Below the pieces are notes generated by a model, which was not told where the DNA came from, did not search any database, and worked only from the letters and a program-made list of their open reading frames with translations. 64,000 nt of DNA from JALUZX01 sp964561605 (GTDB lineage: Bacteria; Planctomycetota; UBA1135; JALUZX01). Positions within the stretch are counted from its first letter, which is position 1; the number at the start of each line of letters is the position of its first letter. The DNA lies in NCBI GenBank assembly GCA_964561605.1, contig CAZLQD010000029.1:186001-250000 (forward strand). The letters run 5' to 3'. Below are positions 52,541 to 63,200 of the stretch, in pieces. The position numbers were made by a program, and so were the translations under genes.

Positions 52541-55500
52541 ATGAGGTTCCAGCGCTTTCTCTCATTCCTGTGGGCGGCCGCCTTGATCCCGGTCGTCTCC
52601 GGGGCCTTCGCCCAGGGGAAATCCGCACCCGGGTCGGGGACCCTGTTTTCCGGGTTCCATTGGAGGTTCCTCGGGCCGGCCAACATGAGCGGGAGGATCG
52701 TCCGCCTGGCGGTGAATCCCGTGCGGACGTCCACCATTTACGCCGCTACGGCATCCGGCGGGCTCTTCAAGACCACCGACGGGGGGGTGACATGGAAGGC
52801 CGTCTTCGAGAAGGAGGGCTCCATCTCCATCGGGGCCGTCGCCCTGGCTCCCTCCAATCCCGAAGTGGTCTGGGTCGGGACGGGAGAGTCCAATCCCCGA
52901 AATTCCGTGGGATGGGGGGACGGCGTATACGTCTCCCGGGACGGCGGGCGGACCTGGAAGCACGCCGGCCTGGAGAAGACCTTCCAGATCGGGGCCGTGG
53001 CGGTGGATCCCAAGGACCCGGACCGGGTCTTCGTGGCCGCCCTGGGGCGGTTGTGGGGTCCCAACCCCGAGCGGGGGCTCTACCGGACCCGGGACGGCGG
53101 GAAGACCTGGGAGCTGGTCCTTTACCTGAACGAGGAGACTGGGGCCGTGGACGTGGTGATCGATCCCTCCGACCCGGACCACGTCCTGGCCGCGACCTAT
53201 GAGCGCAGGAGGGACGAATTCGACGGAAACCACCCGGCCAAGCGCTGGGGGCCCGGGAGCGGGATCTGGGCCTCCTACGACGGAGGGGACACCTGGAGGA
53301 GGGTCACGGCGGGACTCCCCACGGTGAAGATGGGCCGGATCTCCTTCTCCATGTTTCCCAAGGACCCAAGGATCGTCTACGCCATCATCGAGACCGAGAG
53401 AGTGGGCTGGGCCAGGGGTGACAGGAAGAATCCCCCCAAGTCCGCCACCCGGCCTTCCAGGAAAAGGCCCGCCCGGAAGGAAGTCCGGCGGGGTCCCAGG
53501 GGAAGCGGTTACCTGGGTATCCAGGGCATGGAGCCCTCTCCCGACGGCAAGGGCCTCCGCTTCGACGTGGTCGAAGGGGGGCCGGCATGGAAGGCGGGCC
53601 TCCGGCCGGGGGACACCGTGACCAAGGTGGAAGGGATCCCTCTGCGTTCCAGGGAGGATCTCATGCGTGTCTTCTATTCCCTGAGGGGGGGAGACCTGAT
53701 GAAAGTGGAGATCCTCCGGGAAGGGAAGAGGAAGGTCCTGGAAGTCCGTCTCGGTTTCCGCGGCGGGAGCAGGGGCGGCGGCTTCCAGGGGAGCCTGGGA
53801 GGGCAGAGGGAGAACGTCCAGGACAAGCAGGGTCCGAAGGGTTTCGAGACGGGGGGGGTCTTCCGCTCCGACGACGGCGGGAAGACCTGGAGGCGGGTCA
53901 ATTCCCTGAATCCCAGGCCCTACTACTTCTCCAGGATCCAGGTGGATCCCAACGACCCGGACCGGGTCTACGTCCTGGGCGTCCGCTACTACCGCTCCGA
54001 GGACGGGGGGAAGACCTTCAAGCCCTTCAGGAGCATGCCCCATCCCGATTTCCACGCCATCTGGATCGATCCCGGGGACTCGAACCACTTCCTCCTGGGA
54101 TGCGACGGCGGCCTCCAGGTCACCTGGGACGGAGGCAAGAATTTTCGATTCTTCGAAAATATACCCTGCGGGCAGTTCTACCACGTGGACGCCGACGACC
54201 AGGAGCCCTACTACGTCTACGGCGGCCTCCAGGACAACGGCTCCTGGGGCGGGCCGGTCCTCACCAGGTTCTCCGACGGGATCCGCCTGGAGGACTGGTT
54301 CGTCTTCGGCGGCGGGGACGGCTTCGTCTGCCGTGCCGACCGGACCCGTCCGGGAGTGGTCTTCTTCGAATCCCAGCTTGGGAACATCGGCTGGAGGAAC
54401 CTCTTCACCGGCGAGGGGGGGAGGGTGAGGCGGCCCAGGCCTCCAAAGGGCAAGAAGCTCAGGTTCAACTGGGATACGCCCTACCTCCTGTCTCCCCATG
54501 CGCAGGACATGATCTGGATCGGCGGGAACTATGTCATCCTTTCCACCGATATGGGGGCCCGTTCCAGGATCGTGAGCCCCGAGATCTCCAGGACCTCCCG
54601 CGGATCGGCCACGGCCCTCTCGGAGTCCCCCCTGCGGCAGGGACTCCTCTACGTGGGGACCGACGACGGGGCCCTCTGGATGACCCCCGACGGAGGCAAG
54701 ACCTGGAAGGATCTCTCCCGGGGAATCCCGGGCCTCCCCGGCCCGCGGTACGTGAGCGGTCTCGAGGCCTCCCGCTTCTCCGAGGGAAGGGTCTACCTCT
54801 CCTTCGACGGCCACCGCTCGGACGACCTGGGCGTCTACCTCTACGTCAGCGAGGACTACGGGAAGACCTGGAAGAGGATCGGGGACGGAATCGACCGGGG
54901 GCCGATCCACGAGGTACGGGAGGATCCTTTCAACCCGGATCTCATCTACGTTGGAACGGAATTCGGGATTTTCGCTTCCCTGGACCGGGGAAAGCGGTTC
55001 TTCTCCATCAAGGGGAACCTGCCCACCGTGGCCGTCCGGGACATGGTGATCCAGGAGCGGGAGAGAGAACTCGTGGCGGCCACCCACGGGAGGAGCCTCT
55101 GGGTCCTGGACGTCTCGGGCCTGGAGGCCTTGACGGCGGCGGTCGCCAAGGAGAAGGCCGCCCTCTTCAGGCCCGTCCGGGGGGTCCAGTGGTTCCGTTA
55201 CCCGAGGCGGATCTACGGGGCCGGGTGCTTCGTCGCCCCCAATCCTCCTCCGGGCGTGAACATCCACTACTGGCTGGGAGAGAAGGTGAAGGAAAAGGTG
55301 GAGATCTTCATCACCGATCCGGAAGGCACGGTCATCCGCTATTTGAAGGGTTCCGGAAAAGCGGGCCTCCATTGGGTTCACTGGGACTTCCGGAAGGAGG
55401 GCCCCGTGATGTCGAGGAAGACCCGGCGGGGACCCAGGGGCCCGAGAGTGGGGCCGGGTAGCTTCGGGGTTCGAATGAAGATCGGCCGGAAGACCTGGAG

Positions 55501-55561
55501 TACAACCCTGAAAGTGGTCCCGGATCCCTTGTCCCGGGGCGAAAGGAGGTCGGGAAGATGA
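52541..55561 (+). CDS. secreted Asp-box (VPS10/sortilin-like) propeller protein with embedded PDZ domain
   Basis: This 1006-residue exported protein has a signal peptide ending near SGAFA. It is a multi-bladed propeller with at least nine BNR/Asp-box turns (TTDGGVTW, SRDGGRTW, SYDGGDTW, SDDGGKTW, TPDGGKTW, SEDYGKTW and others), as in sortilin and xyloglucanase/sialidase folds. At about residues 322-410 a PDZ domain is inserted, GYLGIQGMEPS...GGPAWKAGLRPGDTVTKVEG, flanked by basic low-complexity linkers. The C-terminal 150 residues form a beta domain. Such proteins in planctomycetes and acidobacteria bind surface glycans or peptides; enzyme activity is not established. AGGAGTCGTTGC precedes ATG 52541, and its stop overlaps the next start by 4 bp. 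Confidence 0.85.
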   Translation: MRFQRFLSFLWAAALIPVVSGAFAQGKSAPGSGTLFSGFHWRFLGPANMSGRIVRLAVNPVRTSTIYAATASGGLFKTTDGGVTWKAVFEKEGSISIGAVALAPSNPEVVWVGTGESNPRNSVGWGDGVYVSRDGGRTWKHAGLEKTFQIGAVAVDPKDPDRVFVAALGRLWGPNPERGLYRTRDGGKTWELVLYLNEETGAVDVVIDPSDPDHVLAATYERRRDEFDGNHPAKRWGPGSGIWASYDGGDTWRRVTAGLPTVKMGRISFSMFPKDPRIVYAIIETERVGWARGDRKNPPKSATRPSRKRPARKEVRRGPRGSGYLGIQGMEPSPDGKGLRFDVVEGGPAWKAGLRPGDTVTKVEGIPLRSREDLMRVFYSLRGGDLMKVEILREGKRKVLEVRLGFRGGSRGGGFQGSLGGQRENVQDKQGPKGFETGGVFRSDDGGKTWRRVNSLNPRPYYFSRIQVDPNDPDRVYVLGVRYYRSEDGGKTFKPFRSMPHPDFHAIWIDPGDSNHFLLGCDGGLQVTWDGGKNFRFFENIPCGQFYHVDADDQEPYYVYGGLQDNGSWGGPVLTRFSDGIRLEDWFVFGGGDGFVCRADRTRPGVVFFESQLGNIGWRNLFTGEGGRVRRPRPPKGKKLRFNWDTPYLLSPHAQDMIWIGGNYVILSTDMGARSRIVSPEISRTSRGSATALSESPLRQGLLYVGTDDGALWMTPDGGKTWKDLSRGIPGLPGPRYVSGLEASRFSEGRVYLSFDGHRSDDLGVYLYVSEDYGKTWKRIGDGIDRGPIHEVREDPFNPDLIYVGTEFGIFASLDRGKRFFSIKGNLPTVAVRDMVIQERERELVAATHGRSLWVLDVSGLEALTAAVAKEKAALFRPVRGVQWFRYPRRIYGAGCFVAPNPPPGVNIHYWLGEKVKEKVEIFITDPEGTVIRYLKGSGKAGLHWVHWDFRKEGPVMSRKTRRGPRGPRVGPGSFGVRMKIGRKTWSTTLKVVPDPLSRGERRSGR

Positions 55562-58401
55562 GGGCTTCGGCGTTGTTCGAACTGGGGTTGTTCGTCCTGG
55601 CCGCCGCGGCCTCCCTCCCCGGCCAGGGAAAGGGGATCGCCGGGGAGCTTTCCTGGCGTTCCATTGGTCCCGCCAGGAGTGCCGGCAGGATCGTGGACCT
55701 GGCGGTGGATCCCTACGACCGTTCCACCTTCTACGTGGGATCGGCCACCGGCGGGGTGTGGAAGACGGAGAACATGGGGGTCACCTTCGAGTGCATCTTC
55801 GAGAAGGGGGCGATCTCCATCGGGGACATCGCCGTCTCTCCCGCAGATCCGAAGGTGATCTGGGTGGGAACGGGCGAGGCCAACAACCAGAGGAGTTCCT
55901 ACTCGGGGACGGGGATCTGGATCTCCAGGGACGGCGGAAAGACCTGGACCAATACGGGACTGGCCGACGGACACCACGTGGGGAGGATCGCCCCCCACCC
56001 GCAGGATCCCCTGACGGCCTATGCCGCCGTGGCGGGGCACCTCTACACGGAGAACGAGACCCGGGGGCTCTACAAGACCACCGACGGCGGGAAGACCTGG
56101 AAGCGCGTGAAGTATCTCGGACCGAAGGTGGGATTCATCGACGTCGTCGTGGACCCCAGGGACCCTGATACGGTCTACGCCGCCTCCTACGAGAGGATCC
56201 GCCGGGCCTGGAACTTCGACGGCAAGGGTGAGGGAAGCCGGATCTGGAAGTCCGCCGACGGAGGGAAGACCTGGAAGATGCTCGGAAGGGGATTGCCCGG
56301 GGGCAAGCTGGGCAGGATCGGCCTGGCGATCCATCCCAAGGACCCGAGGATCCTCTATGCCTGCATCCAGAACTACAACCTGAAGCCCAAGGCCGCCCGG
56401 GGGAGGCGGCCGGGCCGGGCCGAGATGGTATGCCAGGTCTACAGGACCGAGGACGGGGGGGCTTCCTGGAAGAAGGTCAACGAGAAACCCGAGAGCGTGG
56501 CCTACAGCTACTACTACGGCCAGATCCGGGTGGACCCGGCGGATCCGGACCGGGTCTGGGTCCTTTCCACCCGGCTCTGGGTGAGTTCCGACGGGGGGAA
56601 GACCTGGAAGCCCGACGGCGCGCCGGGATGCCACGTGGACCATCACGCCCTGTGGATCGACCCGAAGGACACGGACCACCTGATACTCGGAAACGACGGC
56701 GGGCTCTACATGAGCTGGAACAAGGGGAAGACCTGGAACTGGATCGGGAACCTCCCGATCACCCAGGTCTACGCCCTCACGGCGGACGAGCGGGATCCCT
56801 ACCTGATCTACTTCGGGACCCAGGACGACGGAAGCTGGGGCACGGTCTCCTCCACGGGGGACAGGGGGGGGATCCACGACAGGTTCACCTTCGGCACGAT
56901 CTGGGGCGACGGCTTCTACTCCGCCGTGGACCCCACCGATCCCGACACGCTCTACGCCGAATCCCAGTTCGGAGGCCTGGCCCGCGTGAGTCTCCTCGCC
57001 GGCACGGTCCGGTACATCAAGCCCAGGCGGCCGAGGGGGTATCCGAAACTTCGTTTCAACTGGATGTCTCCCCTGATCCTCTCGCCCCACAATCCCAGGA
57101 TCCTCTATTTCGGAAGCCAGTATCTGCACCGCTCCCTGGACAGGGGGGACCACTGGCAGGTGATAAGCCCGGACCTCACCACCAACGACAGGGCAAAGCT
57201 GGCGGGGAACGTGCCCCACTGCACGATCACCACGGTCTCGGAATCCCCCCTGCGACCCGGCCTGATCTGGGTCGGAACGGACGACGGGAAGGTCCAGGTC
57301 ACCTTGGACGGAGGGACCCACTGGAGGGACCTTACGGACCGGTTCCCCGGGGACGTGCGCAGGCTCTGGGTGAGCCGCGTGGAGGCCTCCCGTTTCGATC
57401 CCGCCGTGGCCTTCGTGGCCTACAACGGTTACAGGGAGGACGACTTCAGGCCCCTCCTCTACATGACCTCCGACTACGGCTCCACCTGGACGCCCATCGC
57501 GAACGATCTTCCTCCGGGTCCCATCAACGTGGTGCGCCAGGACCCTCGGGCAAAGGATCTCCTCTTCGTGGGTTCCGATGGAGGTGTTTTCTTCTCCCTG
57601 GATTGCGGAGGGAGCTGGACCCGCCTGGAGAAGGGCATGCCCGACGTGGCCTGCCACGACCTCTACATCCATCCCAGGGAGCGGGACCTGATCGCCGGGA
57701 CCCACGGCAGGGGGGTGTTCATCCTTGACATCACCCCCCTGGAAGGGCTGGCCCGGGCCGCCGAAGCAGGAACGGCGCGGTCCTTCCGGGCCGGACGCAG
57801 GCCCGGGAGGCCGGGGATCCTCCTTGGAGTCCGGGTGAGGGACCGGATCTACTCGGGACCCTCGAGGGGAACGAGGGGGCAACAGAGTTTCTTCGGGAAG
57901 AATCCCTCTCCGGGCGTGACTGTCTGGTATGCCCTCCCCTTCCAGCTCCAGAAGGGCGTGGAGGTGGAGATCGCCGATGCTGCCGGGAAGGTGGTCTGGA
58001 CCGGGAAGGGGCCGGGCGGGGCCGGACTCCACAAGGTGTTCTGGTCGGGCCGGCCCTCCCGGGCGCGGCGGGCCCTCCGTTCCTCTTCTCCTTCCGGGAA
58101 GGGGAGGGTGGAGGGCCGGAGGAGGAGGCCCTCCCGGCGGGCCGCCGGGAGGCGGACAGCCACGAGGAGAACCGCCTCCAGGCCCGCCGGAACCGCCTCC
58201 AGGCCCGCCGGCGGCAGGGGAAGGAGACCCTTTTCCGGTAGGGGCGGCCGGCCCTCCGGGGGGATGAGGGGCTTCTTCGGCGGCGGATCCCTCCCGGAGG
58301 GGGATTACGTCGTCCGGATCAAGGCGGGAAGGATCACGGAGACCCGGGTCTTCCACTTCGGCCGGAAGGTCAGGGCCGACGTGCCCAGGACGGGTCTTTG
58401 A
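55558..58401 (+). CDS. second secreted Asp-box (VPS10/sortilin-like) propeller protein
   Basis: This 947-residue protein is paralogous to its upstream neighbour. The openings match closely (RSIGPARSAGRIVDLAVDP against RFLGPANMSGRIVRLAVNP), as do the Asp-boxes (SRDGGKTW, TTDGGKTW, SADGGKTW, TEDGGASW, TLDGGTHW, TSDYGSTW). It lacks the PDZ insertion. The signal is short (LGLFVLAAAASLPGQ). Residues of about 835-905 are an Arg/Ser/Gly-rich low-complexity stretch containing a duplicated 21-bp DNA unit, before a final beta strand (GDYVVRIKAG). The ATGA overlap with the first gene indicates translational coupling and possibly equal amounts of the two proteins. Confidence 0.85.
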   Translation: MRASALFELGLFVLAAAASLPGQGKGIAGELSWRSIGPARSAGRIVDLAVDPYDRSTFYVGSATGGVWKTENMGVTFECIFEKGAISIGDIAVSPADPKVIWVGTGEANNQRSSYSGTGIWISRDGGKTWTNTGLADGHHVGRIAPHPQDPLTAYAAVAGHLYTENETRGLYKTTDGGKTWKRVKYLGPKVGFIDVVVDPRDPDTVYAASYERIRRAWNFDGKGEGSRIWKSADGGKTWKMLGRGLPGGKLGRIGLAIHPKDPRILYACIQNYNLKPKAARGRRPGRAEMVCQVYRTEDGGASWKKVNEKPESVAYSYYYGQIRVDPADPDRVWVLSTRLWVSSDGGKTWKPDGAPGCHVDHHALWIDPKDTDHLILGNDGGLYMSWNKGKTWNWIGNLPITQVYALTADERDPYLIYFGTQDDGSWGTVSSTGDRGGIHDRFTFGTIWGDGFYSAVDPTDPDTLYAESQFGGLARVSLLAGTVRYIKPRRPRGYPKLRFNWMSPLILSPHNPRILYFGSQYLHRSLDRGDHWQVISPDLTTNDRAKLAGNVPHCTITTVSESPLRPGLIWVGTDDGKVQVTLDGGTHWRDLTDRFPGDVRRLWVSRVEASRFDPAVAFVAYNGYREDDFRPLLYMTSDYGSTWTPIANDLPPGPINVVRQDPRAKDLLFVGSDGGVFFSLDCGGSWTRLEKGMPDVACHDLYIHPRERDLIAGTHGRGVFILDITPLEGLARAAEAGTARSFRAGRRPGRPGILLGVRVRDRIYSGPSRGTRGQQSFFGKNPSPGVTVWYALPFQLQKGVEVEIADAAGKVVWTGKGPGGAGLHKVFWSGRPSRARRALRSSSPSGKGRVEGRRRRPSRRAAGRRTATRRTASRPAGTASRPAGGRGRRPFSGRGGRPSGGMRGFFGGGSLPEGDYVVRIKAGRITETRVFHFGRKVRADVPRTGL

Positions 58402-58498
58402 GAGGGAGGTCCGGGGATTCCCGCCGCTCCCCGGCGGTCCAGGTCGTGAGCCGGCCCTCGCGGCCCGGACCGCCGGCCCGGCCTCTTCCCGCGGGGCT

Positions 58499-60046
58499 TC
58501 AGGGGGAGCCCAGGCGGAAGAGGCGGGCCTTGTAGGGACCCGACCGGAATTCCTTCTCCAGGATCAAAGGAGACGGGATCCTCTCGCGGGGAAGCTCCAG
58601 GAGCTCTTCCGCCCAGGGAATCCCCCGGTCCCACCTGGAGGCCGCCGCCACCCAGCGGACCCCCGAGCCGGGAAGAGAATCGAGGATTTCTTTCAAGGAA
58701 TAGGGATCCCGGGCCTGGAAACCCCGGAGCCGGCCCTCCCAGGCGAAGAAACGGGTCTCCGGGGAGAGGAGGAGTCCCTTCTTCCGGGCTTTCCCGGATT
58801 TCAGGGCCTCCAGGACGCCTTCGATCTCCGCCGGGGCCGTCAATCGCTTTCTCTTCCAGGCATATCGCCAGGATGCCCTGAGGGAGAGAAGGAGGAGCAC
58901 GGCGAGGGCCGCGGCCCAGACCCTCGGGGCGGAGATCCCCCTTCCCTGACGGAAGGGGCGGACCAGAGGGAGGGCGGCCAGGGAAACCAGGGGGGGAAGC
59001 AATTGGAGCGCCGGCCTGTCGGCGAAGAACCAGGCGTGGATCCAGCCCTTCTCGGGGCGCACCAGGAGGAGGGGGAGGAGCCCCGCCCCGAGATAGAGGA
59101 GAAGCAAGGTCCAGCCGGACTTCCTGTGGGGAGGGCGGACCACCAGGAGAAGGAATCCCCCAAGGGAGAACCAGACCAGGGGGCCCAGGCCGGCGAAGAG
59201 GGAGTGGGGAGAGGTCGGATCGAAGGCGGCGGCGAGCCCCTGGAGAGGAGAGGGGGGGGGAAGACCCTCGAAGACGGAGACAAGGAAATCCAGGTTGGTC
59301 TTGTGGGCCAGGATCCAGGGAAGGGCGGGAAGGAGGGGAAGGAGGAAGGCTCCTGGGCCGGTGAGCCGTCTCTTTCCGTCTCCGGAGAGGAGGAGCCAGG
59401 CCGGCCCCAGGAGGAGGAGGAAGAGGTCCTGGTAACGGAAGGCCCCGCCCGCCAGGGCGGCCAGGCCCGCCAGGGCGCTGGAGAGGAGGAAGGCCCCTTC
59501 CCCTTTCCGGCGGGAGGCCTTCCAGAGGAAAAAGAGACAGAAGATCCCCGCCGCCAGGGCCGGTCCGTCGGTGAGGACTTCCACGGTGGCCACGGTCAGG
59601 TGTTTGTGGAAGGCCAGGAGTCCCAGGGGAAGGAGGGCCGTCCAGGGCGGGAGGGGTTCTCCCCGCTCCTGCCGGCCGAAGTCCTTCCAGAAGGCGAGGA
59701 AGGCCAGCAATCCCAGGACGACGAGGAGGAGGACCAGCCCCATCCCGGCGGCTTCCAGGGGGATCCCCAGGCTCCCCAGGCCTCCCGCCAGCAAAGGAAG
59801 GGCCGGGTAGCCCCGGTAGGGGACGGGAAAGCGGACATCCTTCGAGGGGAGGCGCCGGATCCAGCCGGAGACGAGACCCTCCCCTTCCGCCACGTGCCGG
59901 GCCGCCTCCAGGTATCCCAGGGAGTCGCCGTCGGGGAGGACCTGGGGGAGGAGAGCCCCTACCAGGCGGATCGCAAGGGCGGCGGCCAGGAGGAGGGCCG
60001 CCCCCCAAAGGAGGAATCTGCTCCCGGCGGGGCTGGAGGGCTTCAC
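58499..60046 (-). CDS. GT-C membrane glycosyltransferase-like protein
   Basis: This protein of about 515 residues has 10 or more membrane helices. The first helix (LLWGAALLLAAALAIRLVGALL) is followed by VLPDGDSLGYLEAARHVAEG, where D39 and D41 sit at the GT-C catalytic position. A conserved-looking YRGYPALPLLAGGLG and VATVEVLTDGPALAAGIFCL follow. The last 120 residues are hydrophilic. I chose a GTG start at 60046 because it precedes the first helix with GGAGCGGAGCG upstream; frames extending further are poor. It is divergent from the TPR-macroglobulin gene and back to back with the propeller pair. Confidence 0.7.
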   Translation of the reverse strand: MKPSSPAGSRFLLWGAALLLAAALAIRLVGALLPQVLPDGDSLGYLEAARHVAEGEGLVSGWIRRLPSKDVRFPVPYRGYPALPLLAGGLGSLGIPLEAAGMGLVLLLVVLGLLAFLAFWKDFGRQERGEPLPPWTALLPLGLLAFHKHLTVATVEVLTDGPALAAGIFCLFFLWKASRRKGEGAFLLSSALAGLAALAGGAFRYQDLFLLLLGPAWLLLSGDGKRRLTGPGAFLLPLLPALPWILAHKTNLDFLVSVFEGLPPPSPLQGLAAAFDPTSPHSLFAGLGPLVWFSLGGFLLLVVRPPHRKSGWTLLLLYLGAGLLPLLLVRPEKGWIHAWFFADRPALQLLPPLVSLAALPLVRPFRQGRGISAPRVWAAALAVLLLLSLRASWRYAWKRKRLTAPAEIEGVLEALKSGKARKKGLLLSPETRFFAWEGRLRGFQARDPYSLKEILDSLPGSGVRWVAAASRWDRGIPWAEELLELPRERIPSPLILEKEFRSGPYKARLFRLGSP

Positions 60047-60256
60047 GTCTTTCGCTCCGCTCCTGGAAGGACCTGGATCGGGTGACGGCCAGGGATGATG
60101 GGTGAGGGGGACCTCTTTGGCAAGGAAAGGGTGCAGGGCCCTGGCGGTCCGGGGAAAAAGAAGAGAGGATCTTGTGGGAACCTTCCTGGAGGGGAAGCGT
60201 TGAAGGAAGGTTCCCCCTTGGGTGGAAGTCGACGGTTCCTGTGAGGAGAGTATTCC

Positions 60257-63200
60257 ATGCGTGATTTCCGGAAGGCTTTGGTCGTTTTCCTTTCCTTGGT
60301 CCTGGTTCCCGCCTTCCTCCTGGGCGCCTCGTTCCTGGAGGGGCCGGGACAGGCGGAAGAGTTGCTCCTGGACCGGCGCTACGAGGAAGCAGCCCGGGAA
60401 CTTTCCCGTCTCCTGGAGAAACTGCCCGCCGGCGCCGAGCGTGAGAGGGTGCTCTTCCTCCTCGGCGAGGCCCGCCTGCTCTCCGGGCAGGTGGATGAGG
60501 CGGCCCGGGCCTTCGACCGCCTGTTGAAAGAGTCGCCCCGATCGCCCTGGGCGAACCGGGCGGCCTTCGGAAAGGCCCGCGCCCTGGCCGAGGCCAAGCG
60601 TTTCCGGGAAGCTGCGGAGATCCTGGAGAAGCAGGTGGGGGCCCTGGTTTCGGAAAAGCGCAAAGAGGAAGTGGCTGGGGTCTACCTCCGGCTGGCCGCC
60701 AAGGCTCTCCAGGGAGAGAAACCCGATCACCGGAAGGCCGTGACCTTCTGCGATCTCGCCCTGGACCTCGGCCTAAGGGGAAGCCGGGCGGAGGAGGTCT
60801 TTTTCCTTGCCGCCAAGGAGGCCCTGGCCTCCCGGGACTACAAGGGTGCGGCACGCAGGTTCCGGACCTTCCTGGAGAAGTGGCCCGATTCCTCAAGGCG
60901 GGGGGAGGCGATCTACCTCCTGGGCGAGGGCCTGCGGCGTTCGGGGATTCTCCTCGAGGCCCGGAAGGCCTTCCGGGAAGGGGCGAAGAGGTTCCGCGGT
61001 TCCAAGGTGGCGGCCAAGTGCCTCTACGGCCTGGGTAAGACCTTCGGAATGCCCCGGCCATCCGATTCCGGGGCCCTCTCCCAGGGGATCGGGGCCTACA
61101 AGGAGCTCATCCGGCGCTATCCGGACTCGGATCTGGCCCCCAAGGCGGCCCTGGAGATCGCCCAGGCCCTGGTCTCCAAGAAGAGAACCGCCGAGGCCCT
61201 GGAGGAGGTCCGCCGCCTCCTGAAGGATTTCCAGGGCAGGGATCCCAAGGTCCTCTCCAAGGCCCAGTCCCTCCTGGGGGACATCCTCCGCTCCCAGGGC
61301 AAGTACGAGGAGGCCGTAAGGGCCTACAGGGAATACCTTTCCAAGTATCCGGACCAGGGGAACTGGCGCTTCGTCCAGTCCCAGGTGGTGGAGTGCGAGT
61401 ATGAAGAGGCCCTGGCCGAGAAGAAGAAGGGGAAGGAGCACTACGACGAGGCGATCCGTCTCTTCCGCCGTTTCCTGGAGAGGCATCCACTGGACAGGAG
61501 GGCCGCCGGGACGGTGCTCCTGATCGGGAAGATGGAGGAGGAGCGGAAGAACTGGAAGGCCGCCGTAGGGATCTACAAGGAGTGCTCCTCCAGGTTCCCC
61601 CGGACCGTGGAGGCGGGGGAGGCAGTGTTCCGGATCGGCGAAATCTACGTGAAGCACCTCGCCGATCCCGTGAAGGCCGTGGAGACCTGGAAGAAGCTGA
61701 CCTGGGGATCCTGGGCGGCCAGGGCGAAGGCGGCCGTCAAGCGCCTCAAGGAACCCGCCCTCTCGGTCTTCACCGAAAGGGTCTACCGGACCGACGAGAA
61801 GCCCAGGTTCACCGTTGAGACCAGGAACATCCCGAAGCTCCGGGTCCGGGTCTTCAAGCTGGACCTGGCCACCTTCTTCCGGGCCACCCACACGGCTTCC
61901 GACGTGGAGAAGCTCAGGATCGAGGTCATCGAGCCGGACAAGACTTTCGAGAGCGAAGTGAAGGGATACAAGCCCTTCCTCGAGACCAGGCGGAACGTGG
62001 AGATTCCCTTCCGGGGCCCCGGAGCCTACGTGGTGAAGGTGGACGGGAAGAAGCTCGAGGCCACGACCCTGGTGGTGGTCTCCGACCTCGTGCTGATCGC
62101 CAAGGCGGGAGAGAAGGGGCTCTTCGTCTTCACGGAGAACGCCAGGGAGGAGAAGCCCGAGCCCGGCGCCAAGGTCGTGGTATCCGACGGAAAGAAGATC
62201 CTGGTCGAGGGAGTCACCGGGAAGGACGGTGTCTTCCGGTGGAAGAGAGAGGAGCCGACCGGTTTGCCCGGACTCAGGGTCTTCGCCGTGTCGAAGAGCG
62301 GGTCGGGAGCGTCCACCTTCGGTTTCGTTGGACCGTCAGGTATGCGCGGCCTCAAGCCGTCCTGCATGATCACGTTGGACAGGCCGGGCTACCGGCCCGG
62401 GGATAAAATCCGGTTGAAGGCATACATCCGGGACGTGAAGGACGGCGTATACGTCCTCCCCGCGATCAAAGATTACGAAATAGAGATTTATAACCCGTCC
62501 ATGAGCCTGATGGAGAAGAAGAGGGTCAAGGCGGGTGAGTTCGGAACGGTCTGGGGCGTCTTCACCCTTCCCGGGAACGCTCCTCTAGGGAGTTGGAAGG
62601 CCGTGGTCCGGCAGGCTGTTCCGGGAGGGACTTCGTTCGTCAGGTTTTTCCAGGTGGATCGTTTCCATGTACCCCAGGTGAGGGTCACCGTCGTTCCGAA
62701 GAACAGTGTGATCATGCGGGGCGAGCCCTTGGAGGGGACCGTCCGGTTGGAATGGTTCTACGGTGAGCCCCTTGCGGACGAGCCAGTGGAGGTCCGGGTC
62801 CGTGTTCCCGGCGGGACCTTCCTGGCCCGGGGCAGGACCGACTCGGCGGGACGGTTCTCCTACCGCTTCGACACGAGAGACCTTCCCGGTGAGAGGGATC
62901 TCCTGGTCGAGGCTTTCGCTCCCGGACGGATGGCCTCGGGCCGGGCTTTCGTCCTCGTGGCCTCGGTTGCCATGGAGACCTCCGTCTCCCTTGTACGCGA
63001 TGTCTACGTCCAGGGAGAGAAGGTGGAGGCCCGTGTGAAGGCCGTGGACAGGCTCGGAAAACCCCTTGCGACCGACCTGGTGGTGACGCTCTACCGCAAG
63101 GTCGAAGGTCCGGGTGGGAATCTCTCCGAGGTGGAGGAGGACGAGAAGAAGGCCGTCACCGGCGGTGAGACCGGGACGGCCCTGGTCACCTTCGCGCCCG

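Noticed and set aside
52562..55381. Open frame of over 900 codons on the minus strand, opposite the first propeller gene
   Set aside because: It is dominated by Pro, Gly, Arg and Val with no recognisable domain. It mirrors the plus-strand codons of a well-supported gene, an expected by-product of high G+C. The same holds for long frames opposite hppA, the second propeller and the GT-C gene at 58499.
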